Of a stretch of DNA of 64,000 bases, positions 11,271 through 21,662 are shown piece by piece. The position numbers and the translations under genes were made by a program. The stretch is from NCBI GenBank assembly GCA_015179125.1, contig WHVA01000432.1, forward strand, positions 1 to 64,000. The letters are read 5' to 3'. Below the pieces are notes generated by a model. It saw nothing but the letters and a program-made list of their open reading frames with translations, was not told the DNA's origin and did no database searches. Position 1 is the stretch's first letter. Each line of letters begins with the position of its first letter. The DNA is from Gautieria morchelliformis. Its lineage: Eukaryota > Basidiomycota > Agaricomycetes > Gomphales > Gomphaceae.

Positions 11271-14200
11271 GGAGACACTTCTGAGAAGCTATTGGGTGTT
11301 GAGAAGCTTGCTACTGATGGAAGTAATTGGCCATTGTGGCGAGCCACTCTCATCAGCTATTTCGAGTCCAAAAATTTGCTCAAGCATGTAGAAGGGAGAG
11401 TCACTCGACCTCCTGATCCTCCAGTTATGCCCCCAGGCCATATTCTTACAGAAGCTGAGGAAACTCAGATGGATAAGGCTGAGGAGAAGCTGGAGAGATA
11501 CCTTGCTAGAGAAGGACAAGCCAAGACCCAGATCATCGTCTCAGTGTCAGAGTCATTAGCCCTGATGCTACAGAAGCAGAAGACAGCAAAAGAGACTTGG
11601 GATGCACTGGTCAATGAAATGACCAAAAAGCCCAAGATGGTCCTCACCAGCCTGCAGCGACAACTCCGCAGTATGAGATGTCCTGAGGATGGAGACTTGA
11701 GAGATCACTTGGACAAGGCCCAAGACCTATATGCTCGTCTTAATGAGATGGGAGCCAGAGTTTCCGAAGAAGAATTCATGGACATCATCCTTGCATCACT
11801 TCCACCATCCTATGAGGCAGTCATGAACGCCCTTACCACTTCGCTTGAAGAATGCGGGATGCCATTGGTCCCTGATAATATTATTAGGGTACTAAAGGCT
11901 CAGTATGACAGGAAGAAAACACTCCCGCAAGAAGAGCAGGTGTTTATTGGTTCATCTACTAAGAAGGACCAGAAGGGGCAGAAGGCGCATGTATGCACCA
12001 ACTGCAAAAAGCCTGGACATTCCATCGAAAATTGCTGGGCTAAAGGAGGTGGTAAAGAAGGTCAAGGACCACGTCAGAAGAAGAAAGCCAAAGGCAAGAA
12101 GAAGAAGAAGGGTAAAGCAAAAGCGAATGTTGCCGAAGAAGAGTCTACTTCTGAGGAAAGTGGTGATGGGCATCTTGCCTTCACCAATTTTGACGAGTGC
12201 TCTAATTTCAATTTGAGCACATCCTCAGGAGTTATAGTCATACTCGACACCGGAACGACATCGCATGTGACTCCTCACAAAAATTTATTGAGGAACTACT
12301 GTCAATTCTCACAGCCGAGGACTATCCGAGCAGCCAACAAAGGTACCTTTGATGCCTTCGGCTCAGGACTGCTCGTATTATCCAATAAGGTTGGAGATAG
12401 AACAGTAGAAGTCACGTTGCAAGATACATACTATGCACCCAAAATTGCTGCTACCCTCGTCTCGATCGGTCGGTGCGATGATGCTGGCTACGACATTCGA
12501 CTCGGTGGCCAGAAATGCACAATATCTAATGCTGCTGGAAAAGTATTGATGCAAGCACCGAAAGTCAATGGCTTATATCGACTAGACCTCCAGTCACCAA
12601 GTGCTCAAGCCCATATGTGTTTATCTGCCATGGAAATTCATCAAAAGATGGGGCACATCTCGCAGAAGTCCCTACAACATCTATTAAATCATGGCATGAT
12701 ATTGGGCATTGAACTGAGCTCCACAGGCGATAGAATTGTCTGCGATGCGTGTATTCAGGCCAAGATTGCACGCAAACCTCTTCCTCGAGAACCCAGAGAC
12801 CGAACATCAAAATTCGGTGACAGAATTTATTCTGATGTCTGGGGACCTGCAAGACACCTCACGATCGATAAGAAGTCATATTATGTCTCCTTTATCGATG
12901 ACTACTCAAGAGAATCGGTGATTTATCTCATGGCGAACAAATCAGAAGCATTCTCAAAGTACAAGCTCTACGAGGCTTTAATGCTTCGACAGAGAAATGT
13001 GCACATCAAGGCACTTGTTTCTGATCGAGGGGGCGAGTATACGAGCTCTGAATTCGAACAGCATCTAGCCAAACAAGGCACGAAGCATCAGTTGACGGTA
13101 CACGACACACCAGAGTCCAATGGTGTTGCGGAACGCCTGAACCGAACTCTCACTGAGAGAACTCGTGCCATGCTGCTAGAATCAGGCCTTCCTAAGATAT
13201 TATGGGGCTATGCGATACAGCATGCCAATTATCTTAGGAACAGGACGCATACAAGAGCTCTACCGATAAAACGCCCTACGAGATGATTCACCATGAAAAA
13301 CCGAATCTCAAAGACATTCACGCGTGGGGAACTGAAATTTACGTTAAAATCACTCAGGGAGATAAATTGGCAGCTCGTGCCAAGAGAGCTCGGTGGATAG
13401 GAATTTCTGCGCAGAGCCATGGTCATTATGTTTATTGGCCTGACTCGCACAAAGTTTCTGTCGAGCGGAACGTTGTGTTTGATTCAGAGATGAAGAAGGG
13501 AAAGGTCCCAATCATTTCTATTGAGGAATCCAAGCTACCTACGTCTAAAGAAGAGAAGAAGGCCATTCCGGCATCAGTGCCTGTGCCCGGTCGCTTAGTC
13601 AGCGAAGAGGCAAAGATCGAAGAAATTGATGAAAGTGCACCGAAGAATATCTTGAAAAGCTGCAACCTATTCAGGGAGTTGATGACAGACCTAGAGAAGC
13701 TGAACCGATAAGGAGAAGCGAAAGGATCCGTCAACAACAAGTGCAGCCGGCCCCATCAGGTCCCGTAACAAGATCTCAAACCCAGAGACAAGCTGGCGCA
13801 CATATGACTACGCTAGCTTACGAGGACGTTGAGGACCATAAAGAAGTTTTATTCGACCAAGAATTATCCTCCGAGATTGATGGCATCAGTAGCTATGAGT
13901 GTGCCATCAGTGCGTTTCTAACCGACGGTCAAAACAATAACAAGGCGCCGGATTTGAGTCAAATTGAACCTAGCAATGCAGACGAAGCTCTGAATAATCC
14001 TATATGGAAGAAATCAATGGACAAAGAGTATGAGGCCCTAATCGACAAAGGAGTGTGGGAACGAACCAAACCACCTCCTGGAGCCAATATTGTCGGCAAC
14101 AAATGGGTCTACCTTTGGAAGCGTAATCCAGAAGGGAAACCAATAGTACCTAAATCGAGAATGGTCGCCCAAGGCTTCACACAGAAGTTTGGAGTCGACT

Positions 14201-15504
14201 ATGATGAGACATACTCACCTGTTGCTCGGTTATCCTCCCTACGGATCATATGCGCCATTGCTGCTAGGAATGACTGGCCTATCCATCAAATGGACGTAGA
14301 CTATGCATACCTCAATGCTACGTTGCCCGAACCTATTTACATGAAGCAGCCGTATGGATATGAGTCAGGAGACAAAGGCGAAGTGCTACTTTTGAAGAAA
14401 GCACTCTACGGCCTCAAGCAATCTGGAAGAGAATGGTATAAACGTCTAAGTGGTGAATTCCACAAGTTAGGATTCACTACGTCAGCCACAGATGGGGCTG
14501 TATTTTATAGACGTGGCGGAAAGGGGCATGTGATCATTGCAACAGCTGTGGACGACCTTACCATCACAGCTGAGAATCAATCAGTCCTGGACGAAGTCAA
14601 ACGAGATCTTGCTCAGGTCTTCAGTATGAAAGATCTAGGCGAGATTCATTGGCTATTGAATCTCAAAATCGAAAGAGACTGGCAGAAGAAGACCATTGCA
14701 ATTTCACAACCTGCATACATCGAGAAGATCATCAAAAAATTTAATCTCGAAGATGCAAAGACTTATGCTACGCCTCTTGATCCAGCCGTAAAATTATCTA
14801 AAGACCAATGTCCTTCTACAGAGAGAGGCAAGAAAGCCATGTCGAAGTTTCCATACAGGCAAGCTATAGGATCACTGATGTGGGCGGCTGTAGCCACTCG
14901 ACCTGACATTGCATTTGCGGTGTCATTACTCTCGCAATTCCTTGAAAATCCAGGTGGCACACACTGGAATGCAGTCAAACGTGTCTTCAAATATTTGAAA
15001 GGCACGAAGCATTACAAGCTCACACTTGGAAGAAATCAAGACGGCTTGATGGGGTATTCAGATGCGGATTGGGGTTCACAGAGTCATAGGCGTTCGTATT
15101 CGGCATACTTATTTCAGATTGATGGAGGCACTGTTTCATGGAGTTGCCAGAAACAGTCGATAGTAGCCCTCTCATCAACTGAAGCCGAATTCGTCGCCCT
15201 GACCCATGCGGGCAAAGAGGCTCTTTGGATGCGCCATTTTATTTCTGAAATATTCCAACCACTGAACAGACCCATCCAAGTTTATTCAGACAATCAATCA
15301 GCCATTGCCATCACGTATGGCACCCAACAACACACGAGAACCAAGCACTTCGACATCCGATTATATTTCCTTCGAGATATAATCAAAAATCAACAAGCCA
15401 AGCTCGTTTATTTGCCAACCGAACAAATGTTGGCAGATATCCTCACTAAAGGACTTCCTAGTCCTAGAGTGAAGATTCTCAACGAGCAAATCGGAATATA
15501 TTAA
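11262..15504 (+). pseudogene. Copia-1 gag-pol polyprotein
   Basis: One frame, broken by single-base deletions near 13263 and 13644 (judged against the copy at 55561-60812, which lacks them). Order of domains: gag (UBN2-type, 'WPLWRATLISYFESKNLLKH'); CCHC knuckle C-T-N-C-K-K-P-G-H-S-I-E-N-C (about 11995-12040); a lysine-rich tract; protease ('VILDTGTTSHVTPHKN'); GAG-pre-integrase; integrase with D ('YSDVWGPA'), D ('VSDRGGEYTSSEF') and E ('SNGVAERLNR'); RT with the copia motifs 'QMDVDYAYLNATL' and 'ALYGLKQSGREWYKRL', and the catalytic pair in 'ATAVDDLTI' (VDD rather than YVDD); RNase H with 'GYSDADWGS', 'STEAEFVAL' and 'YSDNQSAIAI'. The stop at 15502-15504 lies just before the purine tract. Confidence 0.93.
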
Positions 15505-15517
15505 GCTTGAGGGGGCG

Positions 15518-16015
15518 TGTTGGGTGCATTTATGCTCCTGCACCAAAATCAAGCATAATATATCCAATTTGTTGTGTGGCCTTCCAATTTCTTCTCACAT
15601 TGCTCTTGTATTATGCATCCATTTCTCTGGTTATTTTCGAAATTTTCCACTCATTTCTTATCTCTCTATTTCATCTTGTTATTCCTACTTTCACAAGCGG
15701 CTGCACCCAGCGGAGTCTGAAATGACTTCGACGCGCGAGCCCTTGGGCGCTAAAGGGCCGGGTAGTAGTACATGCGCAGTGGAACACATTTCCCCCTCTC
15801 TCAGTGACCACTAAATTCACTGAGAGAGGCAAGTAAATTAGTCTAGTAGTCTTTGCATTTATTAACCTAGAAATGCTCTGTAGTGAATTGATTTCTAGGT
15901 AGTGTATAATATATTTATAGTGACCACTAAATTCACTGAGAGAGTGAATTGATTTCTAGTCTATTCTTTTGAATAACAAGTCCATACCTACTGCCTATAA
16001 TTCCTGTCCTCTACA
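15518..16015 (+). repeat. Copia-1 3' LTR
   Basis: 498 bp, identical to the 5' LTR except for one T/C difference that I found. It is followed by the target duplicate GGATA, after which the ORF3 reading of Gypsy-1 resumes. Confidence 0.95.
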
Positions 16016-16788
16016 GGATACACAACCCTGAAGGGATCCCATCCGCCATCCGTGACAACGCGGATGGCACCTTCAACCTAGACGACACGGACGTCTGGAT
16101 GTGGTTGAAGGCCCTTGCGCCCCGGGTCAAAGGGGTCGCATCACCGCTCAGGGCGAGGCTACTCAACCTCTTCGGCTCGACAGACCAATGGTCGAGCCTC
16201 ATCGACACTAGGGAAGTGCTGACGCCTCAGAGCACCACCCTGCGGCTCTCAATCATGGGCCCATTCCCTGTGGAGGGCCGAGCCAGCCCCGACATCCCAC
16301 TTGCAGAGATCGTGAGATGGTTGGCCCGCTACGCGGGAGTCACTCGCGAGCGAGTGGCGCGCATTGAACATTATGTTCAACGCAGCATCACCGGTGCGGC
16401 ATTCAGTGCCGCTGCCCACGAGGGCCAACAAAAGGTCATCGAGACCAGCCACGTGAGGGCCACGGTGCCGTGACCCCTCACTCATGCCCAGCTCGACCGA
16501 GAGCTGGCGCACTTCCGGCCCCCTCCTCAAACTGAGGACCCGGCCGTTGAGGCCATGCTCCGCGAGGACACGGGCCCCAGCACTCAAGTGGAGACCGCCG
16601 CTAGTGGTGAGGCCGACCAGCCTCACCCAATCACCACCGATGACGCGGAGGTGCCCCCGGAGGAGTCACGTGCTCCACCGGCCCCGTACGACGACGACGT
16701 CATCGTATCGGCCACTCTAGAGGACTCCCTCATGGACGACCTCTATGAGTAGTAGTTAGCCCCTATAGTTATCTATAGAGGGGGAGGG

Positions 16789-17001
16789 TGTAAATAACCC
16801 GTGTATCTACATGTACATTAGATATTACATAATCCCAGTGGGCCCCTTAAGGACCCACTGTATAGTTTATGCGTGGGAACCGGCTAGCGGTCCCCATCGC
16901 ATCTTACCCTTACACTGTCACTACGTAGCATCAGAATACCACACATTGGTCAAGTTCTGTCGTGCTCTTGTGACCTAAGGCTTAAGATAGACATCTTTAC
17001 A
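16789..17001 (+). repeat. Gypsy-1 3' LTR with polypurine tract
   Basis: 213 bp, preceded by AGAGGGGGAGGG (16777-16788), a typical plus-strand primer tract, and followed by the target duplicate CAATC (17002-17006). Confidence 0.95.
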
Positions 17002-17006
17002 CAATC

Positions 17007-18299
17007 AGACTAACATCCATTCGACTCATACTCGCCCTCGCCTGCAAATACGACTTGGAACTGCGACAGATCGATGTGAAAGGGGCATACCTCAACAGGA
17101 AGTTGGAGGACACCGTGTACATGCGCCAGCCAGAGGGATTCATCAAGACAGGAGAGGAGAACCTCGTATGCAAGCTGAACAAGGGAATATATGGGCTCAA
17201 GCAGTCGGGGAGGGTGTGGCATAGAACTCTGAGAGGAAAGATGGAAAAGATAGGTTTCAAGCAGGGGAGGCGGACAAAACAGTATTCTTCAGATTCGGGG
17301 AGGGAGGCAGCGTGGAGATAGTGGGGTGGTACATGGACGACGGGCTGTTGGCGTCAAGTTCAAAATCCGCAATGGAAAGGATGGTATCAGACATCAGGGG
17401 GAGCTTTGACATACAAGACCTGGGGGACCCAACCCGTCTTCTCAGCATCCAAATTGTCAGGGACCGAGAAATCGGGAGCATACACATATCACAGTTGTCA
17501 TTCATCGACACTATAGCCAAAAGGTTTGACATCACCGCCGGATGCACCGTGAACTCCCCCATGGATCACAACATTGAATTATGCACCAACACCACCCTTT
17601 CTGACATCGCCGACTTCTCATACGCATCCATAATAGGCAGTCTAAACTACTGTGCAGTGGCCACTCAACCCCGACGTGGCATACACCATCAACAAATGCA
17701 CACAATATACAGCGAAGCTGAGCGTCGCACACTGGGAGGCTGCGAAGAGAATAGTGAGGTACCTGCTGAACATGAGGGAGTATGGGATAACATACATGAG
17801 GGAGGGAGACGGAGTGATGGGATTCACTCACAACTTAGTGGGATATACAGACGCAGACTTCACCGGTGACAGAGATGACCGGAAGTCTACGACAGGCTGG
17901 GTATTCACGTTCAACGGCGCCCCCGTCTCGTGGGCCTCAAAGAAGCAGAACATGGTCAGTAGATCAACCATGGAATCGGAGGTTGTGGCAGGGTCATTCG
18001 CCACAGCGGAGGGTATTTGGCTTATCAGATTGGGAAAAGACTTCAAACACAACTTCACGCCCATCCCCGTGTTTACCGACAATCAATCTTCCATCACGTT
18101 CTCCAATGACAGTATCAGCAGCGGGCGAAGCAAACACATCAATGTTCATTATCACTACACTAGGGAACAGATAGTGGCAGGGAACATACAATTACACTAC
18201 ATCAAAGCCCTCGAAAACCCTGCCAACGTCCTCACAAAAGCCCTATCGCCGCGCAAGCATCTCCACATCCTAGGAATACTAGGGATGCGTCGAGCTTGA
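17007..18299 (+). pseudogene. Copia-A pol, 3' half (RT and RNase H)
   Basis: This continues the RT interrupted at 1869: 'RQIDVKGAYLNRKLEDTVYM', 'YGLKQSGRVWHRTL', the catalytic YMDD ('VVGWYMDDGLLAS') and 'GSLNYCAV'. RNase H follows with 'VGYTDADFTGD', 'STMESEVVAG' and 'VFTDNQSSITF'. Frameshifts near 17290 and 17660 split it into three frames. The stop at 18297-18299 overlaps the start of the purine tract before the LTR, the usual copia layout. Confidence 0.9.
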
Positions 18300-18306
18300 G
18301 GGGGAG

Positions 18307-18883
18307 TGTCATGAAATATAAAAAAGTACCCCCGCAATACAAACACATGCCCTGCCCCAGTCCATCAACCTCCACGCCCTGTCCCCCTCCATCAACTTCG
18401 AGCACACTCCAACCCACACACACCCCCTTGAACCCATGAACAATCGCACATCACACGCAACAATACCCTGCCAACCCGCGGACATGCAGTTGATGTAGCA
18501 AGCCGCTGACCCATCCCCGAGCCTGAGACCGCCTGATCCATGGAGTGGCACGACAGCTAGTCTGCCGCGTGCACATTCCCTTCATTCTCTTTCCATCTTT
18601 TCCCTTCTACCATAACACCCACTTCTGATTAACTCCTTCCATCACAACATACATCACTAGTACCCATTACACATGATCCCTCCACCCTTCCGTAGAAACC
18701 GCAGCATCCGGCACTACAAATCCCCTTAGTCCATACTTCACATGCACACCCACTCACGCTGGTCACACCCTTTCGTACTAGACCCCTACACACAGACAGT
18801 TAAATAGTAACTGCGTGTACTCTAGATAGTCAGTCAATTAGAACTCATTCATCTTGGAGAGTTATCGAACATCTTACTGCGCA
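18307..18883 (+). repeat. Copia-A 3' LTR (right limit estimated)
   Basis: It starts TGTCATGAAA after the purine tract GCTTGAGGGGGAG. The right end is set at a CA (…CTTACTGCGCA) as the likeliest TG...CA partner. The 5' LTR lies outside the window, so the end cannot be fixed. Confidence 0.55.
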
Positions 18884-20560
18884 TTGTAGGGGAACGGCTG
18901 TTCAACCAGCCAAGGAAGGCTGCTCAACCAGCCCTAGTCTTTTCTTTTTGTCTTGACAACATGTAAAAACACATTTAAAGAATTAACAGTTCCTGTATGT
19001 TGTTAATATAACTGGGGAAAGGCTTTTCAAACATTCATCTAGTTATCTTATTTTTTTTCCTTTTTTTTCCAAAGTCTCCATGGCTCAAACTACCATTTTT
19101 CTGTCATTACAGAGTTGTGGATCCTCTAGCACCCACAACTCTGTTCCGGCTATTTCAAACTCCGCCGGGCACCTCGGCGGTGGCCGCATTTTCGGACTTA
19201 TGGTCACCCAAGCACCCACAAGTCCAGCAGGAGGGCTCTCTCAGTATTTCCAGCTGAGTCCCAAACAGTTGCTATATGCAGCCATAGCAACTGTGCAGCC
19301 TGTTTGGCTTCACCAAACAATGGGGATCTTGGTCAGTCATGACAACTAGGCTGTACCAGGCTATGCTCAGCTGTGCTAAGCAGTGCTCTTCGTAATTATG
19401 GCTACAGAGCCCTAATTGGCTCAGAACTGCTTACTCAGCTTCTGAGTGCCAAATACATGGTTATCTGGAGATACAGCCTCAATGACTTAACCAATCCAGG
19501 CACACCTTGGTGAGTCAGGAGTACATGACTCAGCCAAGCTGTGCTAGGGCACATGACCCTTTTCAGTGAGTCATTCCTGACAAATCAAGCTCTGATTGGT
19601 AGGAAGCATGTAGAGTCCCCTGGAAACAGCCAGTTTCTTCCAACCCTTTCTTCCATCTTCCTCAAGCTTCTTCCCCCATTCCATTAATAGATAGAAGGTT
19701 CTACCTGCTTACTAATCCCCTGCACATTACAATATAAAAGGAGGCCCTTTGCCTGCCCTTTGAGCAATCAATCTACCCATCTTCTATCCTACACAGCTTG
19801 TGTGACTTGCATATCTTACCTAAGTTCCTAACCAGAATACTACTCTTGCTTAGAGTAACTATTCTTAGTTAAGTAGTTTCTTTACTGCTTAGCCACTTAG
19901 CCTAACCCGCTGAGTGAAACTCTACAGAGTGAGGTTGGCAATCGATTTTCTTGTCAATTAGCACTCCAATACCTGAGACGAGCTGTTCAGTTGATTTTCC
20001 TGTTCAGTGACTTTCACAAGTCAAGTCAAGTTGTGCACAAAAGCCACTTCACATTACTCTCTTGTTATTGCAGTGCATTGACGTTGGTCGACCCAATCCA
20101 CTTACAAACTCTCCTGCGGAGCCTATTCCCTCTTTAATAAAAGGAATACTCTTGGACCCCAATAGTGTCCTTGAACCTACACACTCTTTTAGTTTATTGT
20201 TCAGTGCAGCTAAGAAACACATTGCCTTCTATCTGTAATAACTTGGACTAGTTATTACACAGATTGCAACCAAGGTACAAATATTAAATTATTTCCAGAG
20301 TTGTGCTGCTGCATTGAATTGGTATTCTACTAGTCGTGTAAACGACACGTTCTGATAGATGGAGGCGTTAGCAATAACACCAAAGTCTTGAAGGGTTCCA
20401 AAACACACATACATGGTGCAATTGCTGCTCGAGATACACACACCTAGTGTATACTTGACCTCTCCATCATCTACTCGATTGGACCTCTGCTAGAAGGCTG
20501 AATTACACTGCAATCTAAATCCACCGACAACAAACTCTTAATCTTTCACAGAACTCTCTC
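18884..20560. other. Non-coding stretch with a cluster of short hairpins; possible LTR or unknown element
   Basis: No protein gene is recognisable. 18897-18940 repeats GGCTG(T/C)TCAACCAGCC. Between 19109 and about 19540 there is a run of perfect or near-perfect inverted repeats (e.g. ACAGAGTTGTGG/CCACAACTCTGT, ACAGTTGCTAT/ATAGCAACTGT, TGTTTGG/CCAAACA). A TATA-like ATATAAAAGGAGG at about 19730 and pyrimidine-rich sequence after it look like an LTR promoter, but I found no matching second LTR. A 10-bp-arm palindrome TGTAATAACT...AGTTATTACA is at 20234-20259. Confidence 0.4.
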
Positions 20561-20564
20561 CCCT

Positions 20565-21585
20565 GCTCTGTCCACCACTTCATCCTCGCCTGCTATCTCC
20601 AGTATCCCTCCATCTTACCCTGCCAGTCCAGCACCCACCATTGCCAATTCTCCTGATGAAAACATTACATGGGATGGCGAAATGTTGAGTTTGGCCCCTT
20701 CCCCAATGAGGAGTCGACTTGTAGCAGGTGACACGATCTTCAAGTCCAACCTAGTCCTCAAGCACATGTTTCCGGAGGTAGCTGGTATAACAACACAATG
20801 GACAGCCGAGGCATGGTCCCATGCACAGGAGATCTGCAACACCTCAACGATTATACCGGCTAATGAGCATGTTCAGCAATATGTAAGTCAATGTCTTATC
20901 TCTTACTTGTTATCTACTGATTTTTGTCACCTCACATGCAGTTTATCAGAAATGGGTGCAGCTGGCGCAGTGCACATGTGCAAAAGATTGGCCTCTGAAT
21001 CATCCCTTCATTTCACCTTGAACAATATGCAAGCCTACAGCTCAGAAAGATGATCGCTGCGAACCTGGCAAAGAACAGCAATCTTCTCTATGGACAGGTT
21101 GGATTCTGCACAGAGGGTGAGATAGTAACAGGGCAAATGGGGGTAAGACTCCATCTTCACACTATGTTATTCCCTCAATATTACTTTCCTAGAAACAGGC
21201 CAGGACTGGTCGGTTCAATCACCCCTCTTTAGAGATGGCCGTCCTCCACATCGCCTTCACTGGAACAACATTGCTTGCTGCTGCTTCACCTCATTCGTTC
21301 TGTCCTGTACCCCTTCCGGTCATTGGTTTTGCCTGTGTGGCGGTAAGTTGGTTATTTTATTCTCTATATTTCATGACTGAAGTTGAACTGCGATAGGTAC
21401 ATTATTCACTTGATGTAGAAGTTGCTACACTAGATCCTTCCAATCGTGGCAAGGCACCAACACTTGAAGCGAAGGCCTATGGATCACATTACACCACAAA
21501 TATGGACTCCCTTCGTGTGTTCTCATCGAGTCATCCAGATGACTGCATTGCATTGCAGAAACATTTGCGGGATAAGGGTTGGTAA
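20565..21585 (+). pseudogene. DUF6532-like protein gene, interrupted by one stop
   Basis: Spliced reading gives a basidiomycete-type protein. Exon 1 ends at 20882 (…'NLVLKHMFPEVAG', 'WTAEAWSHAQEICN'). Introns with GTAAGT/GTAAGA donors lie at 20883-20941 and about 21143-21191, and another lies at about 21340-21397. The last exon has 'CPVPLPVIGFACVAVHYSLD'. The order (early K-H-x-F-P helix, R-T-G-x-F-x-H-P segment, P-x-P-L-x-x-I/V-A hydrophobic helix) resembles the DUF6532 family that is expanded in Agaricomycetes; I assign this from memory of the pattern, without a search. Exon 2 has an in-frame TGA after 'QKIGL'. The start is not determined. No function is known for the family. Confidence 0.42.
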
Positions 21586-21662
21586 GCCCATATACTATCT
21601 TACTATTTCAACATGACTGGTCACTGACTCACAGTGATACTTTAGTATAGCAGCTGGCATAC

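Larger units (their letters stand above)
10759..16015 (+). mobile_element. Copia-1: young Ty1/copia element nested in Gypsy-1
   Basis: 498-bp LTRs (10759-11256 and 15518-16015) start TGTTGGGTGC and end CTCTACA; I find one difference between them, near position 11119 of the left copy. The target duplication GGATA lies at 10754-10758 and 16016-16020. The primer site follows the 5' LTR directly, a single gag-pol frame starts in it, and a purine tract (TTGAGGGGGCG, 15507-15517) precedes the 3' LTR. Near-identical LTRs make this a very recent insertion, later than Gypsy-1. Two single-base deletions break gag-pol. A second copy, in opposite orientation, is at 55561-60812. Confidence 0.96.
9509..16752 (+). 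pseudogene. Gypsy-1 ORF3 of unknown function, split by Copia-1
   Basis: An extra sense-strand open region lies between pol and the 3' LTR. The left part runs from the ATG at 9509 to Copia-1 (10758), with a frameshift near 9740 and a TAG at 10189-10191. The right part resumes after the target duplicate (16021) and ends at about 16752, with a TGA near 16471. Joined, it would be about 660 codons. Features in order: an acidic start, a coiled-coil helix ('LKKEVKELERAIEDHDD', 'ERARIKELEQQLSTAQ'), a Pro/Ser/Thr linker, a globular part ('YDVCPLDDPCFVELI', 'DVWMWLKALAPRVKG', 'LLNLFGSTDQWSSL') and an acidic tail. I see no signal peptide or membrane segment, so it is not an obvious envelope gene despite its position. 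I do not recognise the family. Confidence 0.65.
1875..17001 (+). mobile_element. Gypsy-1: complete Ty3/gypsy chromovirus with nested insertions
   Basis: The element is bounded by 213-bp LTRs (1875-2087 and 16789-17001) that begin TGTAAATAAC and end CTTTACA and differ at two positions that I could find. The 5-bp target duplication CAATC lies at 1870-1874 and 17002-17006. Inside are gag, protease, RT, RNase H, integrase with chromodomain, and an extra 3' open frame. Removing Copia-1 and its duplicated target leaves about 9.9 kb. Two later insertions sit inside it, a solo LTR at 6806-7497 and Copia-1 at 10759-16015. Frames are broken in several places although the LTRs are nearly identical. The coding DNA is unusually rich in short perfect inverted repeats. 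Confidence 0.95.
1..18883 (+). mobile_element. Copia-A: old Ty1/copia retrotransposon, split by Gypsy-1
   Basis: A copia-type element whose 5' end lies outside the window. The left part (1-1874) encodes the end of protease, integrase and the start of reverse transcriptase. The right part (17007 onward) encodes the rest of reverse transcriptase, RNase H and the 3' LTR. The codons on both sides of Gypsy-1 join in frame inside the reverse transcriptase (…SPTI / RLTS…) once one copy of the 5-bp duplication CAATC is removed, so this was one element before insertion. It carries nonsense codons, a small deletion and frameshifts, so it is not autonomous. The 3' limit at about 18883 is an estimate because no second LTR is visible. 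Confidence 0.9.

Noticed and set aside
15361-15567. Antisense frames over the copia LTRs and pol (also 14763-15005, 56571-56813, 56009-56215)
   Set aside because: They are mirror frames of the real gag-pol and LTR and recur only because the element is repeated.
15524-15814. Plus-strand frames inside the copia LTRs (also 10700-11055, 55762-56069, 60507-60806)
   Set aside because: They start in LTR sequence, cover promoter and hairpin DNA and show no domain; they repeat wherever the LTR does.
20234-20259. A miniature transposon with TGTAATAACT ends
   Set aside because: The perfect 10-bp arms enclose only 6 nt, with no target duplication; it is just a palindrome.
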